NCBI GenBank assembly: GCA_963556195.1
Contig: OY744517.1
Coordinates: forward strand, 84,181,214 to 84,245,213
Length of the DNA stretch: 64,000 bases
Origin: Sepiola atlantica
Lineage: Eukaryota > Mollusca > Cephalopoda > Sepiida > Sepiolidae
Direction of reading: 5' to 3'
Shown here: piece after piece, positions 20,541 through 32,780 of the stretch
Position numbering within the stretch: position 1 is the stretch's first letter
Layout: each line of letters starts with the position of its first letter
Made by a program: the position numbers and the translations under genes
The notes under the pieces: generated by a model
What the model saw: only the letters and a program-made list of their open reading frames with translations
Databases searched by the model: none
Told to the model about the DNA's origin: nothing

Positions 20541-21081
20541 ACTTAATACTTTTTGAAGGATGGGTATTCAGCTCATCGTTTTAAAATAAACTTCATTTTG
20601 AATCATAAATATATCTGATAAGTTAGACCTATCTGTATAATTTGTTTTCTCTAAATAGTAAAATTTGTTAAACATTTTGTTAGTGTCACTTTAATATATT
20701 GTTATTTGTAATTACAAAGGTTAATGGTTATTCGTTGTAACAGATGCGTTTTATAAAGTGTCCAATCCAAATATTATAAATTTTTGTAAAGTAGAATCGA
20801 GTTATCATAATAACGGGTAATTTTATCAATCAACTTGTCCCATCAACATCTCTCAGTTCTCATATGTTGTATTTATGCTTGAATATAATCTGTTTATTTT
20901 AAGTTGAAGGCAAACGCCTGGACTGTCTATATGAATGGCACACATACACAAATGCTTATATTATGAGGGACTTCTAAGAAATACTTAATGTATACTGGTG
21001 GTGGCAACAATTCTCCAAAGGGCCAACATGCCAAGTATGTACGGTTTACATATTAAATGTAATCTGAAATAGGAAGGCCAC

Positions 21082-21300
21082 ATGAGGAAACATGACAACA
21101 ATTGCTTTCCCAAACTGATACTGTTCCCTCAACTCAAGGACGGTTTCCGCAGCATTGGACAACCAAATTTGAGATACAAAAGAACCATCAAGAGAAATTT
21201 TAATCAGAGAGGAATCCTAAGAGGTACCTGAGAGAAACTCTCCGAGAACAGAGCAGTCTGGAAAAATGTAATCAGAAGGAAGTCAAGCGACAGCAAGTAG
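21082..21300 (+). pseudogene. Non-LTR retrotransposon C-terminal fragment
   Basis: Translation from 21082 gives KLILFPQLKDG, QPNLRYKRTIKRNFNQRGI, then a TGA at 21229, then ENRAVWKNVIRR in the same frame. This is the C-terminal tail pattern (GxPxLRxKDxxKRDL, DRxxWR) of many animal LINE reverse transcriptases. The catalytic domain is absent. Confidence 0.7.
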
Positions 21301-21401
21301 TAATATTAATGATATGAGCAATGTATTCAGGATATTTTATCTGCAACCTAATAGTAGACAATGCAAAATTAGAATCTAATAAATGAAATATATATGGACT
21401 T

Positions 21402-21941
21402 CATACCCTTTCATGTAGAAGGAGTGCCGGCAGATTTCCGAGGCACATCGCTCTCAATGATGTCGTCCGAGGAGCACTAGACATCGCTGACTTCCTGTCG
21501 ATCCTCGCACCAGTTGGCCTTGACAGATGGGATGGCAAACGATCTAATGACCTGACAGTGTTTCCCTTTACAAACGGTAAGTCACTGATATGGGGTGCGA
21601 CTTGTGTCGACACTTTTGCGCCTTCGTCAGTGATAGAATCGGCAACAAACCCTGGACATGCAGCAGCGTCAGCAGAGAGCCGCAAGCGGTCAAAATATGC
21701 TGATCTTCTCGACAGATTTGTATTTCAACCGATCGTTGTGGAGACGAGTGGAGTGATTGGTTCTGCCACACGCGATTTTCTCAGCAGCCTTGGTCTATTA
21801 ATGACGTGCAACACCGGAGACAATCGCGAATTGTCTTGGCTTTACGAGCGCCTCTTTATCGCCATTATTTGTGGAAACGCCTTGAGTCTGCTCTCGGCTT
21901 GCCAAGCCAGCCGGACATTTGAAGAAAACTATGGACTGTGA
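21402..21941 (+). pseudogene. Mobile-element C-terminal endonuclease-like region
   Basis: Open in one frame from about 21402 to the TGA at 21939. It reads RHIALNDVV, LAPVGLDRWDGKRSNDLTVF, KSLIWGATCVDTFAPSSV, then an Ala-rich helix (PGHAAASAESRKRSKYADLL), VFQPIVVETSG, and a C-terminal helix RLFIAIICGNALSLLSA. This pattern is known at the C-terminus of invertebrate mobile-element reverse transcriptases and resembles a PD-(D/E)xK nuclease. The positions where relatives carry the catalytic Asp residues are changed here (RSND, IWGA), so it looks inactive. Its 3' end is fused to the AT-rich dispersed module of 8.3-9.1 kb. Confidence 0.6.
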
Positions 21942-22042
21942 TACAATTATATATAAGGAATCAGGATTTCTCGATATTGAACTAAACAATGTGCAAGTGA
22001 CGAAAAAGAGAATTATTAATTATTTATTGAATTATTAATCTT
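21918..22042. repeat. AT-rich dispersed module, copy C
   Basis: Closely matches 8955-9085, starting at GAAGAAAA within the end of the preceding reading frame and running to TTATTAATCTTAT. The shared border with copy B suggests the LINE fragment was inserted into, or ends with, this module. Confidence 0.85.
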
Positions 22043-22734
22043 ATAAATGAAATAAAGTTTCTGTTTATCCACTATCAGTTCATAATATATGAATTTTAAC
22101 CAAACTTGGCATTCATATAGATTATAGGTAAATTCATGAAGAGCATCCCACATGATCACTTGTATGCTTAGTGTCTCTTGCTAACTCACTTGACTGACAA
22201 TTTACAAAATTCTTAACATATGATCTTGTCCAAACAATCATAGCTTTCATACCTCCCTCCCAAGTCTTCAACAAAAATCATATTTGTTAAACATTTATTT
22301 TAGCTGTGAACATTTTTTGTAAAGCAAATCTCGAAGAGAAAGCAGGAATTAGATGAGCTATAAAACCAGTAAAACAGAATCCAGCCTTACCATCTACACC
22401 TCGTATGACATGGAATTGGCAAGGGAAAAGAAACAGGAGATGGACAAGAAATAACTAGAAGTGTGACATCGAAGACAAAAGAGATGAAGACAACTGGATG
22501 AAGACAAAAGAAGAGAGCCTAGAGTCATGTTGAATAAGATTGGTGTCAATAACTTATTCTTCTCAGAGAACAAAAGTCAATAGAAACCTCTCTAATGAAC
22601 TGGGAATATTCTCTGAAATCATGCCTGAACAATGAACAATTTTGATACGTGATCCTACTTTGATTCTTCTGTTTTATTAATTTGTATCATTTTTATCTAA
22701 ATATCATAAAAGACTTAAAAGTTATCATCTATTT

Positions 22735-23035
22735 TGGTGACGCTATATTTTTTGAAAATTTTGAATATTTTTTTAAAGTTCTGAAAATTTTTTGAAAATT
22801 TTGAATATTTTTCAAAAGTTCTGAAAATTCTTTGAAAATTTTTTGAAAATTTTGAATATTTTTCAAAAGTTCTGAAAATTTTTTGAAAATTTTTTGAAAA
22901 ATTTGAATATTTTTTTTGAATATTTTTTTTCTGAAAATTTTTTGCAAATGTTTTGAAAATTTTGAATATTTTTTAAAAGTTCTGAAAATTTTTTGAAAAT
23001 GTTTTGAAAATTTTGAATATTTTTTAAAAGTTCTA
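22735..23035. repeat. Low-complexity tandem array (TTTTGAAAATTTTGAATATT)
   Basis: Irregular repeats of TGAAAATTTT, GAATATTTTT and AAAGTTC, about 300 bp. The minus-strand frames are artefacts. Confidence 0.93.
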
Positions 23036-23078
23036 TGCTGTTACAAGAATACTCTACTTGCATTTCTTTATGAAAATC

Positions 23079-23327
23079 AGTCTATCGGTTGTCCGTCCTG
23101 TGCAGTTCTAGGAGGTGCACCCTCCCAGGCATTGCCTTCTCACCCTTTGAGAAGGGGTTAGTTTATTGCTAATCGCCTGAGGCGCCCCTACTGGGGAATG
23201 CCGACGGGGCTGCCCAGGCAATTTTTAAATGGCCAGAGCGCTCAAATTCTCGAGCGCTGGTTTTTCAAATCCCACTTTCCCGACCTTGTGTCACATCTTA
23301 CCTTGTGGGAGGAAGATAAATAAAAAA
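23079..23327 (+). mobile_element. U2-family repeat, 5'-truncated copy
   Basis: Contains the body of the repeat seen at 27985-28345 and 56115-57163: CCTGTGCAGTTCTAGGAGGT, the CCCTCCCAGG box, TTTATTGCTAATCGCCTGAG, GGGGAATGCCGACGGGGCTG and TCACATCTTACCTTGTGGGA, ending in TAAATAAAAAAA. The U2-like head is missing and a segment near the 3' end is deleted. Plus-strand orientation, opposite to the other copies. Confidence 0.88.
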
Positions 23328-23596
23328 AATCAGACTTTTATAGTTACAGAGGTGGCAAATATTCTATAATATTTCTCCTGAAAACAAGCTCAGTCTAATG
23401 ACCCCAAACCAGGAAGGGTAATGTGAATATAAGAATAAAATACAAATTTAAATAAGTGATGCTAAGACAGGCATCTGTAAATGTGTCAGCTATAAAAAGA
23501 GGAACATGCTAAGAAGCCGGCAGAAGGAACAAAAATAAAAATAAGTAAAATTATTAGGATTATACTTTAGAATACATATATATTTATAGGACATGC

Positions 23597-23900
23597 ATTG
23601 CCTGGAGGAAATGAAATGAGAATGATACTATGGATGTGTAATGCAAGCCTTAAAGACAGGTTTAGATCTGATGACCTTAGAGAAAGATTAAATCTGGACA
23701 GTATAGGGAGAACAGGAGACTTCAATGGTTTGGTCATCTTGAAAGAATGAAGTAGCAGGGTCAGTTAACAGGGAAAGATTCAGGAAAATATGGTAGGAAG
23801 TGATAAGAATGGGCTTTAGAGAAAGAGGGATAAATAAAGACCTGACCAGAGATAGGGTAGTTTGGAAGTCGATTTCTAAAACCCGTTCAGCATTTATAAA
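23597..23900 (+). pseudogene. LINE reverse transcriptase C-terminal fossil
   Basis: Translation gives EMRMILWMCNASLKDRFRSD, LRERLNLDSIG, then after frameshifts GHLERM-like and DRVVWKS-like pieces: the C-terminal region of a LINE RT (the RWMCG and LKDR blocks). Several stops and shifts. Confidence 0.75.
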
Positions 23901-24244
23901 GGATATTAAACTAATGATGATGATATATGCCTAGTGACTGTTTGGCTTAGTAATACAAAACTAGGCTAGTATTAAGGATAGCTAAAGAAACGTACAAGAT
24001 TATAGGTTATTTGGCACTTTCATAACTGAAATTTGAAAAATGCTAATTGATATATGTCGAGTTTTGTGTACTTCTCCATTTCAGACCCATATCACTGATG
24101 ATCAATGTGGAAGTAAGAAAGTTTGTATTAACATACTAAATAAAAGGCTTGAAATGCTAGAAAATTGGAACCAATTTTTAGAGAAAGTTTCATAAGAAAG
24201 ACGAGGCCGTTTGTAAGTTTGTTTTAATTTCAATACTTCAATGG

Positions 24245-24560
24245 ATTATGCTCCGATGAATTGGCTACTCTAGTGCCCCCTCGACGTAAATTCACTAGAC
24301 CAACTCGACAATCAGCTAAATCCCATCCATTCGCTGTGGAAGTCCCTAGAGGCCGGAGAGCCTTCTACTCCAATAGCTTCTTTCCTCGTGCTGCTGGACT
24401 CTGGAACTCCATCCCTGTCCCCTGTTTCCCCGATAGTACCGACATGCAGAGGTTTAAAACTAATGTAAACAAACATCTCGCTGCACAGCTCCCAACTTAT
24501 AATGACACCCTAAACCTACTCCCTAATTCTCAGTAACCCCTTACATCTACAGTGGCGTCC
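24245..24560 (+). pseudogene. LINE 3' end (family L-A), direct copy
   Basis: The frame from 24261 reads LVPPRRKFTRPTRQSAKSHP, RAFYSNSFFPRAAGLWNSIP, CFPDSTDMQRFKTNVNKHLA and ends at 24534. This is the C-terminus of a Jockey/CR1-like reverse transcriptase with its last residues intact, followed by a 3' UTR shared with 16200-16310. The reverse transcriptase core is missing. Confidence 0.87.
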
Positions 24561-24599
24561 TGCCTTGTTTGGGGTGAAATATTATTTTAAAAAGAAAGT

Positions 24600-26590
24600 T
24601 CTATCTGCAGTTTTTGTCGTTTCCAATTTCAAATCATAACTTGACCATAACTTGACAAAGATAATATTTCTTCACAATGTTCTTCTCAAGTTCTGATAAC
24701 ATAGATATGTACAATACATATCTGTATTTCTAGATGACATAGGTTCAAATCCAGGTGTCATCCCATCACAACGTTTTAATGCTTTATGCATTCCGAGTTT
24801 CCAAGTGGTACGTTTACTCCAAAAACAGAACTCATTCATCAGTATTTTTTTTTTAATTTGTGTATGAAATTTAGTGGTTATATAAAGCATTGCAAATAGA
24901 ATATGCTATGCGTCATAACTCAAAATAATAGAACATGCAGAAAAAACTATTTTAATCTCAGGTGATGCTTTATGATTCTGTAATACGATTGGTTGTTCTT
25001 CGATTTCAGAGTACAACAAAGATATTGGGTCAGTGTTCTGTCTGGAGTCCTGTTCTGTTGACACATCACAAATTGCTCTGTGGATACTTCGTCTCAGTTT
25101 CTTTTTCTCCTTTCCTTCTGCTAGCTTTAATAATTGGAGGAATTTAAAAACAACAAATAAGACATAATTTCCTTCTGGGGTTTAGTTTATTTTACACAGC
25201 AATTTACATCTAAATGGGCTGTAGTTTCCCACCCCTGTAAGTGTAGTGGACCTCGAAAAACACGCTGCACCCCCCCCCATCCCCCAAACAAAAAGGGATT
25301 GATCTTGTTTCTCTACGATGTACTTCCTCTCATGATGTAATATCCTCTGACGTAATCATAATTCTATTCTATTCTATTCTAATGGAATTTTCCACTAATC
25401 TAATCGTATACTTACTGTAGCCTTATATGGAAAAATACCGTTTTTTAAATTATTTTTACACACACGTTTCTAATCTTGTTAAAAGTCTAACTAGACCAAT
25501 GTTGAGATGCTCATATAAATATAACTTAATGAATTGCTTCTATATGAAAATAGGAACGACTTCTCAGATTAAAATACTGCTATAATTAATTTATTCAAGA
25601 TGCACTTACACTCTTAAAGAAATATTATTGCATACCTATTCCTTTCTAAGGGGCCTTCATGCCACAATGATAAGGGAATCATGATATGAAGATTAAGAGA
25701 TACGAGTCAGTCTACTACTGACTATATTTAAGAGCCTACATGTGAAAACATGCTTTAACCTTACCTTTTTCAATAAAATCTATTTAATTCCCAGCATTAT
25801 TTGTCCTCCCCCAAGTCCACCTGTATATATAACGCTATATCATAATAAGAAAATTATTATTATGTACAAGGAAAACTGAACTCTAAATAATAAAGTGAGC
25901 AGAATTTTCGGAAGATTTAATGTTTATTTCCAGACAATGAATGAGAGTAGAAATATAGAAAAGAAGAAAATAATGTCTTTTATATTGAAACAAGCAGTAA
26001 TTCAAGATATTAATCAAAAGAAATCAAAAAAGATAAAATAGAAAACGTTGATGAATGCAACAATGTTAATTTCATCGAACGAATTCGAAATTATCACCAG
26101 AATGAAAAGCAAGAATGTACAATGTCTTTGGTCATTAATTTCCTTAATATAATGATAACAACAAGACTAAGAATGATTTCTTATCATTAATTGAATTACA
26201 GGCAGAAGATTCTTTTTGGCATTTAAATCAAATCCATTCCGTTTTGCTTTTCGAAAATGAAAGCATCGTTAAACTGAAACACAGATAAACATGAGGATCT
26301 GCTCGATACATTTGAGGAAGGATTAAAGGAAAATCGACAATCTTTATGTACTTGTTTTAATTTTGTAGAAAATGCATCTTTTAAATTCCTTCCTCACTGC
26401 CTTTCTCTGACACTAATATACACATAAATATGTTCACAATTAAACAGAAATCCTGTTATCTGTGCTTTACGTATCTGATCAGACCATGTACAAATGTTTA
26501 CAATTCCTCCTGAAGTATATACATATATCAAAATAAATATGTTTAACACTTACCCCCGTAATTGAGCAGTCTGGTCAATTTTTCTTCAAA
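24600..26590. other. No gene recognised
   Basis: AT-rich sequence. A C-run lies at about 25270 and a short (ATTCT)n block at about 25362-25380. Short frames near 24672, 24962 and elsewhere have no family support. Confidence 0.45.
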
Positions 26591-26597
26591 AAATCTG

Positions 26598-26599
<2 letters not shown>

Positions 26600-26645
<46 letters not shown>
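26600..26645. repeat. (AT)n microsatellite
   Basis: Alternating AT next to a copy of the hammerhead-type short element. Confidence 0.95.
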
Positions 26646-26648
<3 letters not shown>

Positions 26649-26740
26649 AGCTAGAAAATTCGTCTAGAAGGGCACTGTAAGTGTAGTATTAACACAGCAT
26701 GACGTCGCTAGCTATATGTGCATCGTTCCTTTCATTAAGT

Positions 26741-26882
26741 AGAACGCTATTATCACGTCAAGACGTCAAATAAAGTGTTAAAATTATCACTGTTTATTCG
26801 CTGTTCAGCTTTGGCCGAGTGGTTTAGGGCGTCGAGATTTGAGTTGCAAAATACTCGGAATCCGCGGTTTCGAATCAATACA
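26741..26882 (+). mobile_element. tRNA-headed short element, second copy without ribozyme
   Basis: Shares the leader (AGAACGCT, GTGTTAAAATTATCAC, GTTTATTCGCT) and the tRNA-like region with 1513-1660. Here the boxes are closer to consensus: box A GGCCGAGTGGTTTAGGG and box B GGTTTCGAATC. It ends just after box B, before the place where the first copy carries the hammerhead. Confidence 0.85.
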
Positions 26883-27984
26883 ATAGTCATTTTAAAGATT
26901 TTTTTGAATTTTCTGGAAAACTAAGGTATATGGTAAACTGAAATTAAAATGCCATCAACTAGACCCTAGAACCTCTATCTCTGTCAAAAATCAGCTGAAT
27001 CCATCAAATAGTTGATGAGATACAGGGTGGCACATATGTATGTACGTACATACACACAGATAACATGATTTCATGATTGAACTTTCTGGATCTCTGGGTT
27101 GCCTTGACTAATGATGCTGAAATTCTACACACTTATAGAACCTCTCAAATAAAAATTCTGTGCAAAGTTTTAACTAATTTGGTTTATTGGTTTTTGAGTT
27201 ATGATTGATCAAAAAATGAGATTTCCAGCATAGGCCATTCTTGTAGTCTATTAAGGGATAGAGCGCTCTCGCGCCTCCCTTGATGATGATGTTGTTATTT
27301 CGTCATTAAATTATTAACTGAACCAAATTGTTATAAAACTAGAACTAATCTTGTTACTGTAATGTTGTTTTAATCTTATTTATAAAATTATTAGATGTAA
27401 ATGGTTTGCAAATACTTTCAATCTTTGAACACGAGAATTTGTAAAGAATTTTAAAGGCAAAAATATTCTATTCGACCGTTTTTTGTTACTTTTTACTGTT
27501 TGGCTCACCACTTATCAAGGCAACGAGTCAGTGGAGGATAAGGGTTAATTAGACGGGAATGATTGCCAGCATAGAGATGAGGAACACTATAGGAGTACTA
27601 ACATTGATCAATTGTATGAACTGTGAACTACATTACAAGAATTTGTTGCCATTAGATTTGAAGACGACTATGTTGTAATAAACAGGGAAGCAGTATCACA
27701 GTAATGTGTTCTACAGGTGGGAAGCCATTGCAAAGAAACTCTGTCCATGGAAATTTCGCCTGATTCTAGGCATAAGTAGGGGGAAAGCAAAGTCTTTTTT
27801 TCATGTATAATTAATGATAGAGTAGATGGAGAGTAACAACATCTCTTCTGTGAGAAAAGGGATTGTAGGGAAGCAAGGATCCCCCCCCCACACACACACA
27901 CTAAATATTTTGAAGTCGATTTTGAACTCTGCCAAGGCAGGAAAGAGTGCTCTATATGGCACCACCTCAGATGTGGCAGCAGTA

Positions 27985-28345
27985 TTCTATTTACCTCCTC
28001 TCCAGGAGGTTAGGCACAAGGCCAGTTTTATCTTACTCCCACAAGGTAAGATGTGACCCAAGGTCGGGAAAGTGGGACTTGAAAAGCCAGTGCCCGATAA
28101 GGTGAGCACTCTGGCCATTAAAAATAGCCTGGGCAGCCCCATCGGCATTCCCCGGTAGGTGCGTCTCACGCAGTAAGCAATAAACTTACTCCTCCCCAAA
28201 GAGGGGAGGCAAAGCCTGGGAGGTTAGACCTCCTAGAACTGCACAGGACAAACCCGTAGACCGACGTAAATCAAGCCCCGAAGGTCAAGACAATATCGGA
28301 ACAGATACTAAACTTTGATCTTGGCCAAAAGGCCAAATCGTATCT
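27985..28345 (-). mobile_element. U2-snRNA-headed SINE-like repeat, single copy
   Basis: The minus strand begins at about 28345 with GGCCTTTTGGCCAAGATCAA and continues AGTTTAGTATCTGTTC, nearly identical to the 5' part of U2 snRNA (stem-loop I and the branchpoint-recognition region). The body is shared with four other units in the window and contains CCTGTGCAGTTCTAGGAGGT, a GC-rich hairpin (CTCCCCTCTTTGGGGAGGAG) and GCCGATGGGGCTGCC. The 3' end is about GGAGGTAAAT. snRNA-headed SINEs are known from some reptiles; this would be an invertebrate counterpart. Transcription mode is unknown. Confidence 0.87.
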
Positions 28346-28719
28346 GACTATTATATGGGTAGAGGATTGCATCTACAGTCAGGTACTTTATGGAGTGGTA
28401 GAATGATCCAACCACTTTTCCAGCGACTGTAGAAACAATCTGGTCTTCCAAATTCCTTTCAAATATTGAAAGGTCACAAAGTAATTTATTCGCTGTTTTC
28501 TACTATTATTAACAAAATATTAAGGTTGCTTACTTGTTTGCAAATACACCAAAAAGGTGGCTTTTATTATATGATGAAATTCTTCTTTCAAATAGATTTT
28601 TTAAAATTTCGTTTTATTTTATGCTATTGCATTTTTAATTTCAATAAATATTCGCTTAATAGTAAATAAAATAGCAATAATATTAGAATTATTATTAAGT
28701 GCAGTGAATTCTAAGTGCC

Positions 28720-28750
28720 CTGTGATTGGATGAAAATCAGCCAATCACAG
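28720..28750. promoter_or_regulatory. Inverted CCAAT-box pair
   Basis: CTGTGATTGG (28720-28729) and CCAATCACAG (28741-28750) form a perfect 10-bp inverted repeat with an 11-bp spacer, each half a CCAAT/NF-Y-type site. The 130 bp downstream are GC-richer than the region. Promoter function is only suggested. Confidence 0.35.
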
Positions 28751-29454
28751 ACCACTGCTTCAATCTCTGCAGAAAACCCAGGATAGCGCCTATTTTGAAG
28801 ATATCGGCCTATTCTCTCCAACCTCGTTGCTGTCAACATCGTTCTCCTCTGCTGCGGCAGATGCGAGCGGGCGCATGCTTTTTTAACGTATATAATACGC
28901 ACGAAGCCCTCTTGATGTTCTCAACTATTCATTGTTCCCAACAATAATTCAAATGCGTAATTATCAAAGTTACATTGATGCTAGAAACACACACACACAC
29001 ACAATCATGAAGCATATCTTTGTGAACAAAGTCTGTGTTCTTTTTATTGTTTCATGTCTGAACTGATTTGAACTCGACAAATTAAACTGATAGAAAATCT
29101 ACACAAAGAATTTAAGAAAAAACGCAATTAAATGTCTCAGATCAATTTTCATAAAATTGAAATAAATAAAAAAGGTTAAAAAGAAATACTTGTATACAAT
29201 GAATATTTGATGAAAAGATAAAACAATCTGATCGCTTATGTCAATACTTCAGTGTTTATTCACAGATATTAGCATTTTGAAAAGAACTTTACAATAAAAA
29301 TAGATATTAAAAGAAAATACATTTTTAGTTAAACTGTCTACTAAAAAGATCTTTCAACTAACATTCATTAGAGTAATGTTAGAATATAAGTACAATTGAA
29401 CATGACAATAAAATACTATATTCTAGTCAAATTGCACACTCCATAACGTGTGTA

Positions 29455-29600
29455 AACCAGGGTTGCGGAGTCGGAAGGTCTGACTCTGACAATTCCTGAA
29501 TATCAGACTCCGACAATTTTAAAGTCTTCCAGTATTCAGACTGTCTGTTGATTCTTCAGAGATTAAAAAATCCGATTTTGACTCAGACTGCAAGATTTTC
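29455..29600. repeat. GAGTCGG-type repeat end, possible hAT-like terminus
   Basis: Begins CAGGGTTGCGGAGTCGGAAG and is followed by repeated (T)CTGACTC and GACTCCGAC phrases. CAGGG-starting termini are common in hAT transposons. No opposite terminus or transposase was seen. Confidence 0.35.
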
Positions 29601-30177
29601 GGCATTTTAATTTTAAAGGTTTAATCCTTATTTTTAAAACTCTATCATCATGTGACTTAATTTGTCCAATGAGAGCACAGCTCTCCTATCAACTTAAGAA
29701 TAACTCAGATCGGAGGTTATCACTTAAACTTAGTGACATCGGACTAAGTACAAGATAACCTCTAGTTACCTAGTGTACACACATTAAAAAGTATTACAAC
29801 ATAACAATTCTAGTAAGATATAAAACACAGATTCAAATGACAAGTTTAATATAAACTTTCTTAAACATACTATCATAAAACCATATTACAGGCTAATATC
29901 GAAGTCTAAGTATCATAAAAGGTTAGCACAATAAACAACAACAAATCTGTTTTAAAAATGTTTTTTTAGTATTTATTTTCTATCAAAATAAATCATCTGC
30001 ATTCATTTAAAGCAAATGTTTAGCATCGAAGTTATTTCACAGAAATATTTTGCAATCGCCCAACTACTTCTGCCACACACCCAAATTGTATTTAGAAAAA
30101 TGTCTCCTTGAATGTTTATAATGTCTTTCCACTCGAGTAGAGCTTCTTGTATCAGCCAGAACAATTTCAAAGACCCC

Positions 30178-30193
30178 CCACACACACACACAC

Positions 30194-30259
<66 letters not shown>

Positions 30260-30265
30260 TTATAT
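30178..30265. repeat. (CA)n(TA)n microsatellite
   Basis: CA repeats followed by TA repeats with a few C interruptions. The adjacent long frames are artefacts. Confidence 0.96.
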
Positions 30266-30839
30266 ATATTAAAAGTTGTCTCTTTCTTAGCAATCATGCA
30301 CTCGAATACTAACTTTATATCTTTCCAGAATAAAGATTCCCGTATCAGCCATGACATTAATTCAATTTGAAAGATGTTATAACATTAAATGAATCAGAAA
30401 GACTCAGACCTTTTAAAGTGGTCCTTCCTTTTGCACATTCGTCTATGAAAACACGCACTTCGACTGTAAGGACACTCGTATCCATGAATACCATGATACC
30501 ATGCATTCAAGTAGATTTTCTAAGTGTTTTAAAGTTGACCGATTTGATAGAATGTGAAGACTTTATCAGAAAGTTCTTTCTTTTCAAATTCTTTAGACAT
30601 TTAGAAGATTTTGGAGTCTAGTATAAAAATTAAAAACCATGAAAGTGAATCTAGAGTGATTAAAAAAAAAGAGAATAAGTAAAAATCAAATTGATTTTAA
30701 ATGTAAATTCAAAGGTAAATTAATTATAGGTGTGTGACCAAATAAATTGTTTTGTATTTATTGGCTTAATGTTATCATTTTTCACATGCTGCACACACAG
30801 TAATTCAAGTGATATTAATTTAATAGATTTGAAAGTTAT

Positions 30840-32780
30840 ATGCTTAGTGCCATCTCTATCTATATAAAGTTAGGTATGTGTACATGTTTAACAATAGGTA
30901 TGAGACATCAATCACTAATTATTCGCCTAATTTCAGTTTCTTTTAAAGGGTTTTTAGAAGTCAATACGGGCACAACCTCCCATTTGAAAATTCAAACATT
31001 TCAGATTTGCATTAAATTTGATCCAAAGTCATTAGACATTCATTAAGTAATATTCTGTAAATTTCGATTTCTTCTTAAGACCCCTTAAGCTTAAGCCCTT
31101 AAATTTTAGACATTTTCTAGGATAAAAATCATGTAATGGATTTTGTTCAGAATTAGAAAAAAGGATTCTAGCCAAGTTTTAGTAGCATTATATGTTGATT
31201 TTAATCTAACTTGCAATAAGGATTCTAGACATCAGGTTTAGTAGCATTATATGTTGATTTAAATCTAAATTGCAATAAGGATTCTAGACATAAGGTTTAG
31301 TAGCATTGTATGTAGATTTAAATCTAAATTGCAATAAGGATTCTAGACATAAGGTTTAGTAGCATTATATGTTGATTTTAATCTAAATTGCAATAAGGAT
31401 TCTAGACATAAGGTTTAGTAGCATTATATGTTGATTTTAATCTAAATTGCAATAAGGATTCTAGACATAAGGTTTAGTAGCATTATATGTTGATTTTAAT
31501 CTAAACTGCAATAAGGATTCTAGACATAAGGTTTAGTAGCATTATATGTTGACTTTAATCTAAATTGCAATAAGGATTCTAGACATAAGATTTAGTAGCA
31601 TTGTATGTTGATTTTAATCTAAATTGCAATAAGGATTCTAGAATAAGGTTTAGTAGCATTGTATGTTGATTTTAATCTAAATTGCAATAAGGATTCTAGA
31701 CATAAGGTTTAGTAGCATTATATGTTGATTTTAATCTAAATTGCAATAAGGATTCTAGACATAAGGTTTAGTAGCATTATATGTTAGCTTTAATCTAAAT
31801 TGCAATAAAGATTCTAGACATAAGGTTTAGTAGCATTATATGTTGATTTTAATCTAAATTGCAATAAGGATTCTAGACATAAGGTTTAGTAGCATTATAT
31901 GTTGATGTAAATCTAAATTGCAATAAGGATTCTAGACATAAGGTTTAGTAGCATTATATGTTGATTTTAATCTAAATTGCAATAAGGATTCTAGACATAA
32001 GGTTTAGTAGCATTATATGTTGATTTAAATCTAAATTGCAATAAGGATTCTAGACATAAGGTTTAGTAGCATTATATGTTGATTTTAATCTAAATTGCAA
32101 TAAGGATTCTAGACATAAGGTTTAGTAGCATTATATGTTAGCTTTAATCTAAATTGCAATAAGGATTCTAGACATAAGGTTTAGTAGCATTATATGTTAG
32201 CTTTAATCTAAATTGCAATAAAGATTCTAGACATAAGGTTTAGTAGCATTGTATGTTGATTTTTATCTAAATTGCAATAAGGATTCTAGACATAAGGTTT
32301 AGTAGCATTATATGTTGATTTTAATCTAAATTGCAATAAGGATTCTAGACATAAGGTTTAGTAGCATTATATGTTGATTTTAATCTAAATTGCAATAAGG
32401 ATTCTAGACATAAGGTTTAGTAGCATTATATGTTGATTTTAATCTAAATTGCAATAAGGATTCTAGACATAAGGTTTAGTAGCATTATATGTTAGCTTTA
32501 ATCTAAATTGCAATAAGGATTCTAGACATAAGGTTTAGTAGCATTATATGTTAGCTTTAATCTAAATTGCAATAAGGATTCTAGACATAAGGTTTAGTAG
32601 CATTGTAAGTTGATTTTAATCTAAATTGCAATAAGGATTCTAGACATAAGATTTAGTAGCATTATATGTAAATTTTAATCTTCGTTAGGAGACATAAAAG
32701 TGGTGCAAAACTATTCTGTTCAGAGAATTAATTTTACCCGTCCTGGAACGAGTATTCTTCTAGTATGATTATAAGGATTA
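30840..32780 (+). mobile_element. Dispersed repeat (family M) with an expanded internal minisatellite
   Basis: The left flank (30840-31050) matches, inverted, 37615-37965. The right flank (32670-32780) matches 37430-37500 inverted and 43700-43795 direct. The 59-bp array lies between them. The other copies carry one unit, so the array expanded inside this copy. No protein is encoded, and the class is unknown. Confidence 0.85.
31162..32680 (+). repeat. 59-bp minisatellite, about 26 copies
   Basis: Units contain AAGGATTCTAGACATAAGG, TTTAGTAGCATTATATGTTG and TTTTAATCTAAATTGCAAT. Units are very similar, with variants such as TTAGC for TGATT recurring in neighbouring units, the sign of local duplication. 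Confidence 0.97.
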
